Shown piece after piece: positions 45,801 to 59,154 of a DNA stretch of 64,000 nt; position 1 is the stretch's first letter; every line of letters begins with the position of its first letter. The stretch covers positions 50,201 through 114,200 of the forward strand of contig SIBR01000006.1 in NCBI GenBank assembly GCA_009695065.1, written 5' to 3'. A program made the translations under genes and the position numbers. The notes beneath the pieces are model-generated. The model was not told where the DNA came from, ran no database searches, and saw nothing but the letters and a program-made list of their open reading frames with translations. Source of the stretch: Opitutus sp. Its GTDB lineage: Bacteria > Verrucomicrobiota > Verrucomicrobiae > Opitutales > Opitutaceae.

Positions 45801-46072
45801 CGCAGCATGCGGAGAAAATCCGCGGGACCAAACGCCGGCACTTCGATGTCGCGGGCCAATTCGGCCGCAAACCCGGGATCCCCGGCCGCGCGCGCGAGCT
45901 TGTGGAGGATCACCTCGAAGAATTCACCCGCCGCCTTGCGCGTGAACGTCAGCGCCACAATTCGTTCGGGCTTTGCTCCGAGCGCGAGCAACCGCAAGAA
46001 ACGGTTCGTCAGCGCGTAGGTTTTTCCGGACCCCGCGGAGGCCAGGATCATCACGTGGCCGATCGCGGTCAT
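42887..46072 (-). CDS. AddA-like UvrD-family helicase/nuclease
   Basis: The 1061-residue protein has the superfamily 1A helicase motifs: Walker A ILASAGSGKTYALTNRFLRL, motif Ia VALTFTRKAAGEFFEVILHK, Walker B DHWLLDEFQDTSFGQW, motif IV-like AWRGGAPRLFREIFNHYN, and motif V-VI VRVMTIHKAKGLGFDVVILP with LSLLYVAMTRAKRAMYLVTK. A C-terminal RecB-type nuclease (VLDRVVVERGADGRVERATV, YDFKTGL, then RRYARQLELYRRVVVSLAGV) carries the D, K and Q of the PD-(D/E)XK site. It starts inside the stop of the AddB-like gene (4-base overlap). Together they should resect double-strand breaks for recombination. Confidence 0.9.
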   Translation of the reverse strand: MTAIGHVMILASAGSGKTYALTNRFLRLLALGAKPERIVALTFTRKAAGEFFEVILHKLARAAGDPGFAAELARDIEVPAFGPADFLRMLRGVADAMHRLRLGTFDGFFARVARNFPLELGLAGEFEILQEHAARRERGRVLRRMFERVGGLAAAQREFIEAFKRATFGGDEKRLGAQLDRFIDEHQEIFLEVPERDRWGNAARIWPDGGEWFGAAARREPAAQALRTALATLELSEKQRARWEAFFAELGDWAPGAPMGAALEYIFKNALKAWPELVEIMVERKNHVLPSGARAALRLLLQALIGQEFDRRLEVTRGIYAVLSGYEAVYHDTVRRAGKLTFGDVQRLLAPGEGGARSLSRVAAEEGRLFIDFRLDAEIDHWLLDEFQDTSFGQWSVLKNLIDEAVQDPTGARSFFYVGDVKQSVFAWRGGAPRLFREIFNHYNDGAPGTIAEQHLVKSYRSAPPVIALVNAVFGAAPAIAELFPGAASAEWNREWRDHESARPQLGGHAAWLYADDEADRFATALRLLHEIEPLERGLTCALLVQKNDTAARLADYLRHEGGLPAVAESDLHVCVDHPLGAALLALVKAAAHPGDTLAREHVLMTPLAARLAEEGMAAPEVLTQRVLGQIHAEGFERTMDTWWRRLEPRLAVDDAFTRERARQFMAAAGLFDATGSRDVAEFIQFMERHTVRKPDAVAVVRVMTIHKAKGLGFDVVILPDLEGTRLDGRRDGLAVQHAANRSVAWVLDLPGKLFAEQDAVLAAHLRAAEADACYENLSLLYVAMTRAKRAMYLVTKPSGKSTSRNFPKLLAETLGEAGESVGVGKLELAGAWAVGHADWHTRVAPPPVALPRTVELPRLDPAAGSRSRRLPARRPSDEKDGTIAAAPIFALGDRVSTEFGTQVHALLAEVEWLDAGELAVLGHAWAARKIETGVREQVLACLRDPGLAAVWQRPARVARTEVWRERAFEVVLDGMWVTGVLDRVVVERGADGRVERATVYDFKTGLVADEPAVEAAARRYARQLELYRRVVVSLAGVSDSMVGSEVVFTWVRRRIVVESR

Positions 46073-48873
46073 CGCGGCCCCTCCGCCCCGGGGAAAATCA
46101 CGCTCTCGGCCACGCCGCGGTGGAACAGCGTGGCGAACGCATCGCGGTCAGCGCGGACATTTTCATTCGGCGGCCAGAACTCACCGGCCCGGATCGCCGC
46201 CGCCACCCCCTCGGCGCACCGCCAGGCAGCCGCGGCCAGTTCGGGCGTGTAGCCGTCCCACCGCGCGATGCCGGTTTCCGTCGCCGCCTTCGGCAGATTA
46301 AAATAGCCGCACTCCGCTTCGCCGGAAAACTCCCCCGCCATCGCCCGCAAATAGAGGGGCAACTGCAAATCACGCCATACCTGCTCGCGTTCATCGCCGG
46401 ACGCGAAGCGCGCAAAAGCACGAGCGGTCTCGTCGCGGCGCGCGGTGCGCAGATGCGCCTCCCACGGCTGCGCCGGCTGGTCGGACGTCTTGTAATCGAG
46501 CACCCGGACCGCCCCCGTGCGCTCGTGGCGGTCGATGCGGTCGATCTTGCCGCTCACGATCAGACCGCCCACCTCAAGTTTAAACTTCCGCTCCACCGCC
46601 GCGACGACCCAGCCCTCGGCGCGCGCCTGCGCCTGCACGTCGGCGGCCCGCGACAACCGCTGGCGGGCGGATTCGAGCTGCACTATGAGCGGCAGCGTGA
46701 GCTCCGCCCCGAAACGTCGCGCGGCCTCCCGCTCAAGCGCCGCGAGCAGAAATTCGCGCAGCACCTTCGCCTCGGTGCAATCGCGCAGCACCGGCTCATT
46801 GCCCATCGCCTCGAGCGCGGCGTGGCAGAGCGTGCCGAAGTCGAGCGCGTCGAGCTCGGTCTTCGTCGGATCCACCGCTTCCATGCGCAACACCCGCTCA
46901 AGATAGAAGCGAAACGGGCAGTCGAGCCAGGCGCGCAACGCCGTGACCGCCACGCGCGCGGGCGGCGCCGCGAGCCTCGGCCGGAGTCGCCACGCCCGGT
47001 GCCACGCCGGAGTCGCCGGCGCCGATTCGACCGCACCAAACAGAAACGCGATGCGCCGCGGCAGCTCCGCGTCGACGCAGCGCAGCAACAACCGGGACGG
47101 CCGCAACGGATCGCCGGCCGCGGAGGTTTTGCCGAGCAGGAGATCGAGCCGGCCCCCCGTCGCGCGGCAGGCGGCGAGCGCCTGCAGGAGGTAGGCGTCG
47201 CGGGCAAAACGCGCGCCGTTGGTCTTCAAGCCCAACCGTTCGCGCAATGACTCGGGCAGAAACGGATCGCCCGCCACCGCCTCGGGCACGCAGCCGTCAT
47301 TCAGTCCGGCGACCACCAGATGCGGGGCATCCTCCCAGAGAAGTTCGAGCCAACCCTGCAGCTCGACGGCACCGGCCGGCTTTTCGTCGGTGCGTTTGCT
47401 CTCGCCGTAAAGCTGGAGCGCGACGTCCCACCACTCCGCCTCCGCCACGTCGTCAAATCTCCCCGCGACCGACCGTACCTCGCGCATCACTTCCGCCCAA
47501 GTCCCGGCCGCTTCGGCGGCGTGCGCGTCCGCCGGCCGCATCAGGTCGAAACGGCGGGCCGCGAAGATCGCGCCGAGCGCCGCCGCGGCCGTCTGGGGAA
47601 AAGTCCCGGTCGTCAGCAGCGCGCGCAACTCGGCCACCGCGCCCAGCGCCCGGCTGTGCGGCGCGTGGCGGCGCGCCGCCGCCAAATCCGCCGGCAGGTG
47701 CGCGGCGTGCAAGGCATCCAGCTCGGCCAGAAAACGCGCCACCGAAAAATCTTCGCCGTGACGCGCGCGGAGGTACGCCAAGAAGTCGGGACAGCGCGCC
47801 AGCGTCTGGACGGCCGCAAACGAATCCTCGCGCACCAAACCGGCCAGCGCCGCGAGCAATTGAAAAAGCCCGTCGCCGCGGCGCGCGCGGCCCTCGGGAT
47901 TGAACCCCGCCAGACCGGCATGCCGGAGTTCCCGTTCGAACAGCGGCAGCGCCTCGGGATCCGCGACGCCGATGCCGAGCACGCCGTCGGACTGGCCATA
48001 GCCGCGCGCCACCGCCACCGCGCGTTCCGCCTGCGCCGCCGGATCGGCGCAGAGGTGCACGCGGGGCTCGAAATCCGGCAGGGCGAGCACGCGTTGCTCC
48101 CACGCCGCCGCGAGGGGCCGCCCCCAACCATCGAAAGCCGCGGCCTCCTGCTCCGGCGCGAAGACCACGACTTGCACCGGCAGCACCCGGGCATACTGCG
48201 TCATGACGGCCAGCGCCAGCGGGAGGGGGTCGGGCGTCGCCAGCAATACGATACGGTCAACGCCCTCGGGGGGCGGCGGATTTTTCCCGGCAGCCAGCCG
48301 GGCCGCCGGGCCGCCGGCCCGGCCCAGCACCGCGAGCTTTTCGGCCTGCCGCCGCCCGAGCTCCGCCATCTGGCGCCAGCGCTGGACCTCGGGAAAATCC
48401 TCGCCGGCTTTTGCTCCGACCCCGGCAAGGGTGAGCCCGGCTTCCGCGAGGGTGGATTGCAGCCGGACAAATTGCTGGGCCAGACGCACGGCCCAGGCAA
48501 ATGTGCGCTCGGGCGGATCCACTGGGAAAACGTCGCGGAATTCCCCGAATTCGAGCCCGCGAAACACCTCGGTCCAGGCGAGCTGCGATTCGAGCGGCGA
48601 CGCCACCCCCCCGGCGATGAGCCGGGAAACAAACGCCTCGGGCGCCAGCACCCGCGGAGGCAGGACGGCTTGACGGTGGACCGCGGCGAAACCGGCCAGC
48701 GCCTCGCGCAACCGGCGGCCCGACTGGCGGGTCGGCACGACCACCAGCAGGCGCGACAGATCGAGAGGACCGCGGCCATCCCACTCGCCCGCCAAAAACG
48801 CCGCCGCCTGGTTCAGCAATGGCTGATCCCAGGCAAGAAAATGACGGCGGACGTTCGCAGGCGGCGAATCCAT
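46069..48873 (-). CDS. AddB-like PD-(D/E)XK nuclease
   Basis: Starting at MDSPPANVRRHFLAWDQPLL the protein is 934 residues. The N-terminal helicase-like half has no Walker A (LLVVVPTRQSGRRLREALAG), so it is probably ATPase-dead. The middle has LVVAGLNDGCVPEAVAGDPF. The C-terminal nuclease shows VTALRAWLDCPFRFYLERVL, then GKIDRIDRHERTGAVRVLDY followed by KTS (the D and DYK of the active site), and QVWRDLQLPLYLRAMAG. The first of the four iron-sulfur-staple cysteines (LDCPF) is kept, but the expected C-terminal Cys triplet is not seen. It is shorter than B. subtilis AddB. Confidence 0.85.
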   Translation of the reverse strand: MDSPPANVRRHFLAWDQPLLNQAAAFLAGEWDGRGPLDLSRLLVVVPTRQSGRRLREALAGFAAVHRQAVLPPRVLAPEAFVSRLIAGGVASPLESQLAWTEVFRGLEFGEFRDVFPVDPPERTFAWAVRLAQQFVRLQSTLAEAGLTLAGVGAKAGEDFPEVQRWRQMAELGRRQAEKLAVLGRAGGPAARLAAGKNPPPPEGVDRIVLLATPDPLPLALAVMTQYARVLPVQVVVFAPEQEAAAFDGWGRPLAAAWEQRVLALPDFEPRVHLCADPAAQAERAVAVARGYGQSDGVLGIGVADPEALPLFERELRHAGLAGFNPEGRARRGDGLFQLLAALAGLVREDSFAAVQTLARCPDFLAYLRARHGEDFSVARFLAELDALHAAHLPADLAAARRHAPHSRALGAVAELRALLTTGTFPQTAAAALGAIFAARRFDLMRPADAHAAEAAGTWAEVMREVRSVAGRFDDVAEAEWWDVALQLYGESKRTDEKPAGAVELQGWLELLWEDAPHLVVAGLNDGCVPEAVAGDPFLPESLRERLGLKTNGARFARDAYLLQALAACRATGGRLDLLLGKTSAAGDPLRPSRLLLRCVDAELPRRIAFLFGAVESAPATPAWHRAWRLRPRLAAPPARVAVTALRAWLDCPFRFYLERVLRMEAVDPTKTELDALDFGTLCHAALEAMGNEPVLRDCTEAKVLREFLLAALEREAARRFGAELTLPLIVQLESARQRLSRAADVQAQARAEGWVVAAVERKFKLEVGGLIVSGKIDRIDRHERTGAVRVLDYKTSDQPAQPWEAHLRTARRDETARAFARFASGDEREQVWRDLQLPLYLRAMAGEFSGEAECGYFNLPKAATETGIARWDGYTPELAAAAWRCAEGVAAAIRAGEFWPPNENVRADRDAFATLFHRGVAESVIFPGAEGPR

Positions 48874-49065
48874 GGACACCGATTGCACGGGCAGACCGGA
48901 TACGACTCAAACCCTATCCGGAATTTTTCCCGGCTCCGAGCGGTAAAAAAGGCAACCCGCGCAGAAATCAGAACCTACCAGCGGCACCGCTGTTTCACCC
49001 CGCGAAACAATCCTAGAGTTGTGCGGGAATCCGGTCTGCGGGCAGACGAACCCCAAGCCCGAAAA

Positions 49066-49326
49066 TTACTTGGCCGCAAAAACTTTCGCGGCGTGCGACT
49101 TCGCCCGCGCCGCGGCATTGCGGTGAACCACGCCGGACTTTACGGCCTTGTCCATCGCCGAAACAAAGGCGGAAGCGGCGGTCTTGCTGCCGGCGACATC
49201 CTTGGCCGCGAGGAGGGTTTCCAGACGTTTGCGCAACGTCTTCAAGCGAGTCTTGACCCCCTGATTACGGTCTTGGAGGCGGGTGGATTTGCGGGCTGCT
49301 TTGATGGCAGATTTCGTGTTGGCCAT
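49066..49326 (-). CDS. rpsT: 30S ribosomal protein bS20
   Basis: The 86-residue protein starts MANTKSAIKAARKSTRLQDR and has the family's basic helices (KTRLKTLRKRLETLLAAKDV; SAFVSAMDKAVKSGVVHRNA; ARAKSHAAKVFAAK). Length is normal. A frame 14 codons longer exists, but this ATG is the family start. It is a single gene downstream of the decayed locus, and no SD precedes it. Confidence 0.95.
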   Translation of the reverse strand: MANTKSAIKAARKSTRLQDRNQGVKTRLKTLRKRLETLLAAKDVAGSKTAASAFVSAMDKAVKSGVVHRNAAARAKSHAAKVFAAK

Positions 49327-49499
49327 GGTCGTTCGGAGATTCGGAGCCGGCCAAGGACTCAAACGCACCGGGGGGAGTCAAGGGTATTGTCATGAGGCCC
49401 GATCCGGCCGATGCGTGACTGGAAATGGGGTAGTCCGGCTAAAAAACTGTCTTTCGCTTGGCACCCTGCGGCGCATGCACTACCGCAATCGGTGATTCG

Positions 49500-50190
49500 A
49501 TGAGCATCAAACTTCGCCTCGCAACCCTGCTGGGCTTATTGCTGCTCGGATTTCTGGCCGCGCTGGTGGCGGTGCGGACGTTGGAACGGCGGGAGCTCGA
49601 GCAAATGGTCGCGCATGACCGGCGCGCACGCATCCAGCTGCTCAATCACTGGATCGACGCCACCACCCGTGCTTTGCCCTAATTTGCCGCCGATGCCGCC
49701 CAATCCGATGCGCTGGAACTCCTCCTCACCCCAGCCGCCACCGAAACGGGCCGAAAACAAATCGAAACCTATCTGCGATCATCCGGTGTCAACGCGTTGT
49801 GGATCGTGTCCGAGGGTGGCATCCCGCGCCTGTACTTGCAGGATGTGCCCGGGACGGCGCCCGCGGTGCCCGCCCCCCTCTCGCCCGCCGACTTCGTTGC
49901 GCTGGTCGCCGAAACACCGAATCCGCGCTTCTTCGCCGAGCAGCCAGACGGACTGCTGGAGGTGTCCGTCCGGCGTTTGCAAATGCCGGGAAAGGCGCGC
50001 CGCGATTGGCTCGTGGTGGAGCGCCGGCGGGACGGGAATCAGTTGCGCACCCTCGCGGATCTGACCGAAAGCGCCGTCTCACTCGAACCTCCGGAAGCCA
50101 TTACCCAACCTCCCGCCGCCGACTCGCATATCGTCCTGCTTCGGCCCCTCGTCGACCCAAAGGGACACCCGGTGCGCACACTGCGGGCAC
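49500..50190 (+). pseudogene. Decayed sensor-kinase-type N-terminus (CHASE4-like)
   Basis: An ATG-started frame gives a membrane-sensor start: MSIKLRLATLLGLLLLGFLA, then RTLERRELEQMVAHDRRARI and QLLNHWIDATTRALP. An in-frame TAA (49680-49682) breaks it. The same frame goes on FAADAAQSDALELLLTPAAT through SGVNALWIVSEGGIPRLYLQ to HIVLLRPLVDPKGHPVRTLR. This fits the CHASE4-like outside domain of a histidine kinase or diguanylate cyclase. No second membrane segment, HAMP or kinase domain follows; the sequence switches abruptly to prepilin-like protein near 50190. The family is inferred. Confidence 0.7.
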
Positions 50191-51624
50191 CTGAATCTCA
50201 ATCTTGCGTCGAGCCGGCTGGCCCGCCGGACTTTCAATGAGTACGCGGCGTTAAATCTCGCGGAGGCCGGCCTCGAGGAAGGCGTCTGGTCTTTTATTTC
50301 CAACGACACGGATGCGAACACCAGCGGCGATCTCACCGCCAGCGAGCTTGGCCAGCCTATCAACTTCCAACTCTGGGGCACGAAGACGAGCGGCACGCAG
50401 AGCATCGACATCAGGGCAACGGGCGTTCAGCGGAATTGTTTACGCACCTCAAGGCACCGTGACGATCGTCGGCAACGGCGCCGTCAATGGCTCCGTAGTC
50501 GCCAACAATACCTGCCGGCTTGGTCACCTTCATTCCCCACAAGTCGACCGTCGTCACCGTGGGTTCGAAAATCGTCGACGGGGTTAATAACAACAAATAT
50601 CCGGTCACCACGACCATCAACGGCGGGACGGCCTCGACGGCCACCGTTACCTACGCTGCCGCAAGCCCCGGGGCCAGCAGTGTGGTCAACCAAGGCATGT
50701 ACGATCAGCGGCAGGACGCGCGCATCAATCTCGTGCAAATCGACATGGCCGCATTGCGCTCCGCCCTGAACGACACCGTCGGGAAACACCAACGCCGACA
50801 CGAAGGCGATCCTCGATGCGTCGGGCGGGATCTGGGGTGCCGGCACTTGGAACGGCGGTGTCTACGTCGAAGTCAAATCCGCGACCAGCAGCGCCTTTCC
50901 CGGCCAGACCAGCGTCGCGCTCGCCAACGGCAAGGTCTCCTCGGGGAGCAGCCTGACCCCAACGGTCAATTCGGTATCCGGTCTCACCGTCGCCACCAAC
51001 GCCCCCGTATACATCCTCGGCAATTTCAACGCCGACGGCGCCAACCCCACCGTCGCGACCAGCGCCACGACGCCCGACGATGGCAAGACAAACGCCGCCG
51101 GTGCAGCCGTCAGCGCCCAGATCCCGGTAGCCATCGCGGCGGACGCGATCACCATCCTGTCTCCCGACTACTTCGGGGCCGCTGGGGCGAATGGCAGCGC
51201 CGCCGCCGCGACCAATGCCTCAACCGTCAGCGCCTACACCAATCTGGCCAACGTGAGAAACAATGCGAGCGGCTCGGTCGAGGTCGCCGCCGCCTTTATC
51301 ACAGGCATAGTCGCCACCACTGGGTCGTCCTTCAGCGGCGGCGTGCACAACCTTCCCCGCTTCCTCGAAAACTGGGGCACCAACTCGGCCGCCATCCGCG
51401 GTTCCCTCGTTTCGCTCTACAAAAGCAAAGTCGCCACCGGGCCTTGGGCTTAAGCCTACTACAGCGCGCCGAAGCGGGTATGGGGTTTCGACAAGACGTT
51501 TGAAAACGGCACGTTCCCGCCCCTCACCCCGCGCGTCATGTCCTAACGTCGGGTCGATTTCACCGATTTGAATGCCACCACCTATCAAACGGCTCGACAC
51601 ACGCTCTGGCCGAGCCGGTTCTGA
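50191..51624 (+). pseudogene. Decayed PilX-like prepilin gene with several frameshifts and stops
   Basis: Protein-like text can be followed through changing frames. FNEYAALNLAEAGLEEGVWS (from 50233) is the conserved post-helix block of PilX-like prepilins. FSGIVYAPQGTVTIVGNGAV (from 50426) is in another frame, MYDQRQDARINLVQIDMAAL (about 50698) in a third, and ILDASGGIWGAGTWNGGVYV through HNLPRFLENWGTNSAAIRGS from 50788 returns to the first. Two TAA codons then interrupt it (51451-51453 and 51544-51546, the latter within V-M-S-stop-RRVDFTDL, where a Tyr codon is expected). The N-terminal signal and helix are missing. Confidence 0.82.
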
Positions 51625-51659
51625 ACGCCGCCCGCTCATGCGCGACGGGGAAATAATTT

Positions 51660-52135
51660 AGCTTTGGAGCCGGTAAGCCGGATTCTGTTCCTCCCACTTG
51701 CGCGGGATTCGGCCGTCATTTCTCTCGAGTTCGCCTCGCGGCGAACTCGGCCTTCGTAGTCCCGCCGAGGCGGGACGAAGTAGGCTGCGGCATACCCGTG
51801 GCTATAGGGCGGGCCACCCAGCCACCTATTTTGCCTTGCACCGGAAGGGGTTTTTCGTGCCGCCGACGTCGCCGTCGGCGCGGTGGGCTCTTACCCCACC
51901 TTTTCACCATCACCCTGAGCGAGCCGCCTTGCGGCGGGCCGAACCGGGCTGTCTGTTTTCTGTGACACTGTCCGTCAACGCGCCTTGAAGCGCGCCGCCT
52001 GCACTTGGCTTGCGCCTCGTGCAGCATCCTGCCCTGCGGTGTCCGGACTTTCCTCTCCGAACTTTCTAAAACGGGTGCGGCATTACCCGCACCTTGGGAT
52101 CAAAGAACTCGGAGCGACGACCAGGCCCCAAAGCT
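51660..52135 (-). ncRNA. rnpB: RNase P RNA, bacterial type A
   Basis: The minus strand carries the invariant blocks GAGGAAAGTCCGGAC near the 5' end, ACAGAAAACAGACAGC in the core, GGTGAAAAGGTGGGGTAAGA (J11/12 region) and GAACAGAATCCGGCTTACCG near the 3' end. The two ends pair as P1: AGCTTTGGGGCC with GGCTCCAAAGCT, one mismatch. Strong internal hairpins are visible, for example GAGTTCGCC with GGCGAACTC. At about 476 bases it is longer than the E. coli 377. It is the catalytic RNA that trims tRNA 5' ends. Confidence 0.96.
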
Positions 52136-52254
52136 AAGCCGCAGACATGGGCCACGGTCCCAATCGAGGCAAGCGGCTAACGCACGTTACCTTCACGACC
52201 TCGCAGCCAGCGGGCTTTGCCGCGGCCGACGCCAACGCATCGCGGGGGCGGCAC

Positions 52255-52974
52255 TCAGTTGTCCCAATACACGATCCGCCCACATTGGTCGCAGGTCGGC
52301 AGTTGGGCCAGTGGATCGACGCCTTTGCCCCGGGCGGCCGACTCGACCTCGCTGGAAACCTTTAAGTGGCAGCCGCCACACTTCCCCGCCCCGATCGCCA
52401 CGACCGCCGGCATGTTGCGGGTCGCGATCCGGTCGTAAACGCGCAGCCGGGATTCTCCCACCGGCCCTCGCGCCACGGCCACCTCGCTCTGGGCCACCTT
52501 CAATTCCGCCGCGAGGCTGGTTTCGCGTTCGCGCAGCATCTTGATCCGCGCCTCGTGCCCGGAAATATTCGCCTTCAACTCCGCCTCGGCAGCACCGAAG
52601 CGCTTCTTCGCCTCGTCGATCGCATACATGATCTCGAGTTCCCGACCCTCAAGGTCGGCAATTTGGGCCACCATCGTTTCGATCTGATGCCCCATCGCCT
52701 GGTATTCCTCATTCTTGCGAATCGAAAGCTGCTGGGTGCGATATTGCCCGATTTTCGTTTCGGCCGACCCGATCTCGGTCTCGAGCGACTTCTTCTTCAC
52801 TTCCAGGGCCCTCAACTCCGTGCGGGCGGCTTCGATCGCCGCTTTTTCCGTGGCAATCTTTAGTTCCACCCGGGCCACGTCGCCCGGCACCGCCTTCAAC
52901 TGCGCCTCCAAGCCAAGCCGTCTGATATCGCGGTCTTGCAGGATCAGCAGCGGTTCGATCGCGGGGTGCACCAT
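52255..52974 (-). CDS. Coiled-coil protein with C4 zinc ribbon (zf-RING_7 type)
   Basis: The 239-residue protein is a long antiparallel coiled coil (LLILQDRDIRRLGLEAQLKA; RTELRALEVKKKSLETEIGS; QLSIRKNEEYQAMGHQIETM). It ends in a four-Cys zinc ribbon (AGKCGGCHLKVSSEVESAAR; LPTCDQCGRIVYWDN). This matches the widespread C4-type zinc-ribbon family whose members are thought to bind nucleic acid. The gene ends about 120 bases upstream of rnpB on the same strand. Confidence 0.88.
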   Translation of the reverse strand: MVHPAIEPLLILQDRDIRRLGLEAQLKAVPGDVARVELKIATEKAAIEAARTELRALEVKKKSLETEIGSAETKIGQYRTQQLSIRKNEEYQAMGHQIETMVAQIADLEGRELEIMYAIDEAKKRFGAAEAELKANISGHEARIKMLRERETSLAAELKVAQSEVAVARGPVGESRLRVYDRIATRNMPAVVAIGAGKCGGCHLKVSSEVESAARGKGVDPLAQLPTCDQCGRIVYWDN

Positions 52975-55890
<2,916 letters not shown>

Positions 55891-55891
<1 letters not shown>

Positions 55892-56321
55892 GTAGCGAGT
55901 AGCGGGCATGGCTGAAAAATCACAATCTTTCCGGGATGTTGTCGTGTGGCAGAAGGCGCATGCCTTCGCCCTCGCCATCTATCGCGCGACTGAGCCTTTT
56001 CCTGAACACGAGCTTTTCGCCCTCACTTCACAACTCCGTCGAGCCGCTGCCAGCGTTCCATCAAATTTCGTCGAGGGTTTCCGGAAGCGCACGAAGCCCG
56101 ACAAGCTTCGCTTCTACAACATCGCCCAAGGCTCCGCTGACGAATGTCTCTACCAACTCATCCTCGCTCACGACCTCAGCTACGCCGATACCACCGCCCT
56201 CCAAGCTGACCTCGAAGACGTCTCCCGCCTGCTCCAAGGCTCCATCAACGGCCTGGAACGCGATGGCGCCTAATCCGTCGCCTCGCGCCTACTCGCTACT
56301 CACTACTCGCTACTCGCTACT
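55891..56321 (+). mobile_element. 431-bp unit with 14-bp terminal inverted repeats carrying an S23/IVP-type gene
   Basis: AGTAGCGAGTAGCG at 55891-55904 is the exact reverse complement of CGCTACTCGCTACT at 56308-56321. Between them is one gene, a four-helix-bundle protein. The unit separates gyrB from gyrA. I see no transposase and no clear target duplication, so movement would need outside enzymes. The mobile nature is inference from the ends and position. Confidence 0.45.
55908..56273 (+). CDS. Four-helix-bundle protein (S23/IVP family)
   Basis: The 121-residue protein reads FRDVVVWQKAHAFALAIYRA, ELFALTSQLRRAAASVPSNF, VEGFRKRTKPDKLRFYNIAQ and GSADECLYQLILAHDLSY. The motif series (F-D-V-WQKA, LTSQLRRAA-S-P-N-EG, GS-E) identifies the family first seen as the open frame in 23S rRNA intervening sequences and related to the Avd accessory protein of diversity-generating retroelements. 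It forms pentamers and may bind nucleic acid. Here it sits between gyrB and gyrA, flanked by heptamer repeats. The biological role is unknown. Confidence 0.93.
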   Translation: MAEKSQSFRDVVVWQKAHAFALAIYRATEPFPEHELFALTSQLRRAAASVPSNFVEGFRKRTKPDKLRFYNIAQGSADECLYQLILAHDLSYADTTALQADLEDVSRLLQGSINGLERDGA

Positions 56322-56322
56322 C
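56289..56322 (+). repeat. Heptamer tandem repeat (CTACTCG) in the gyrA leader
   Basis: Nearly five head-to-tail copies: CTACTCG, CTACTCA, CTACTCG, CTACTCG and a partial CTACTC. The array ends 4 bases before the gyrA start, and its reverse complement (about two copies) stands at the left end of the unit. It occupies the place where a ribosome-binding site would lie. Confidence 0.9.
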
Positions 56323-56326
56323 TCCC

Positions 56327-58831
<2,505 letters not shown>

Positions 58832-59149
58832 CCGGGACGCGGCGCCAAGGATGTCCGGCTTGTGACTCTCGAGCCCGGCGACAAACTGCTCAGCATCGTC
58901 GAGACCGACAGAGAGCAGGCCCCCGTCGCCGAAGCGGTCGCGATCGTTCCACCGATCGCCTGCTCCTCCGCCGTCGCCTCGCGGATCGGCCCGGCCCGCG
59001 ACCGGTTTGGACGCGGAGTCGCAGACATCGCGCCTGACGCTCCCCGGCATTCCTTCGTGGGTGATTGGTCTGACGTGACCATGGGGCTCGGCCCGGCAAC
59101 TCCGCCCTTGCCAAGGGCACGGCCGATTCCCTGTCTCTGGGAATCCTGA
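58832..59149 (+). pseudogene. Degenerate in-frame duplicate of the gyrA 3' end
   Basis: In the gyrA frame, right after the TAA, the sequence reads RGAKDVRLVTLEPGDKLLSI and then VETDREQAPVAEAV. It matches the gyrA end RGGKGVKLLTLAPGDKLLSI with ARVIESAEEQ. At DNA level 58697-58757 and 58838-58898 agree at about 46 of 61 positions, offset by 141 bases (47 codons). The frame then stays open, without similarity, to a TGA 5 bases before the next gene. It has no credible start of its own. It looks like a decayed tandem duplication or recombination scar. Confidence 0.75.
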
Positions 59150-59154
59150 CTCGC

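Noticed and set aside
44267..46252. 661-codon plus-strand open frame
   Set aside because: Antisense to the AddA-like helicase, whose motifs are complete; composition is that of a shadow frame.
47320..49395. 691-codon plus-strand open frame
   Set aside because: It is antisense to the AddB-like gene and rpsT, with shadow composition and no motifs; the minus-strand genes are convincing.
56289..56322. CRISPR-like array
   Set aside because: Repeats are 7 bases, head to tail, with no spacers; this is a tandem repeat, not CRISPR.
58832..59154. Independent gene downstream of gyrA
   Set aside because: The frame is the gyrA frame, matches the gyrA end and has no start context of its own; it is better read as a decayed duplicate.
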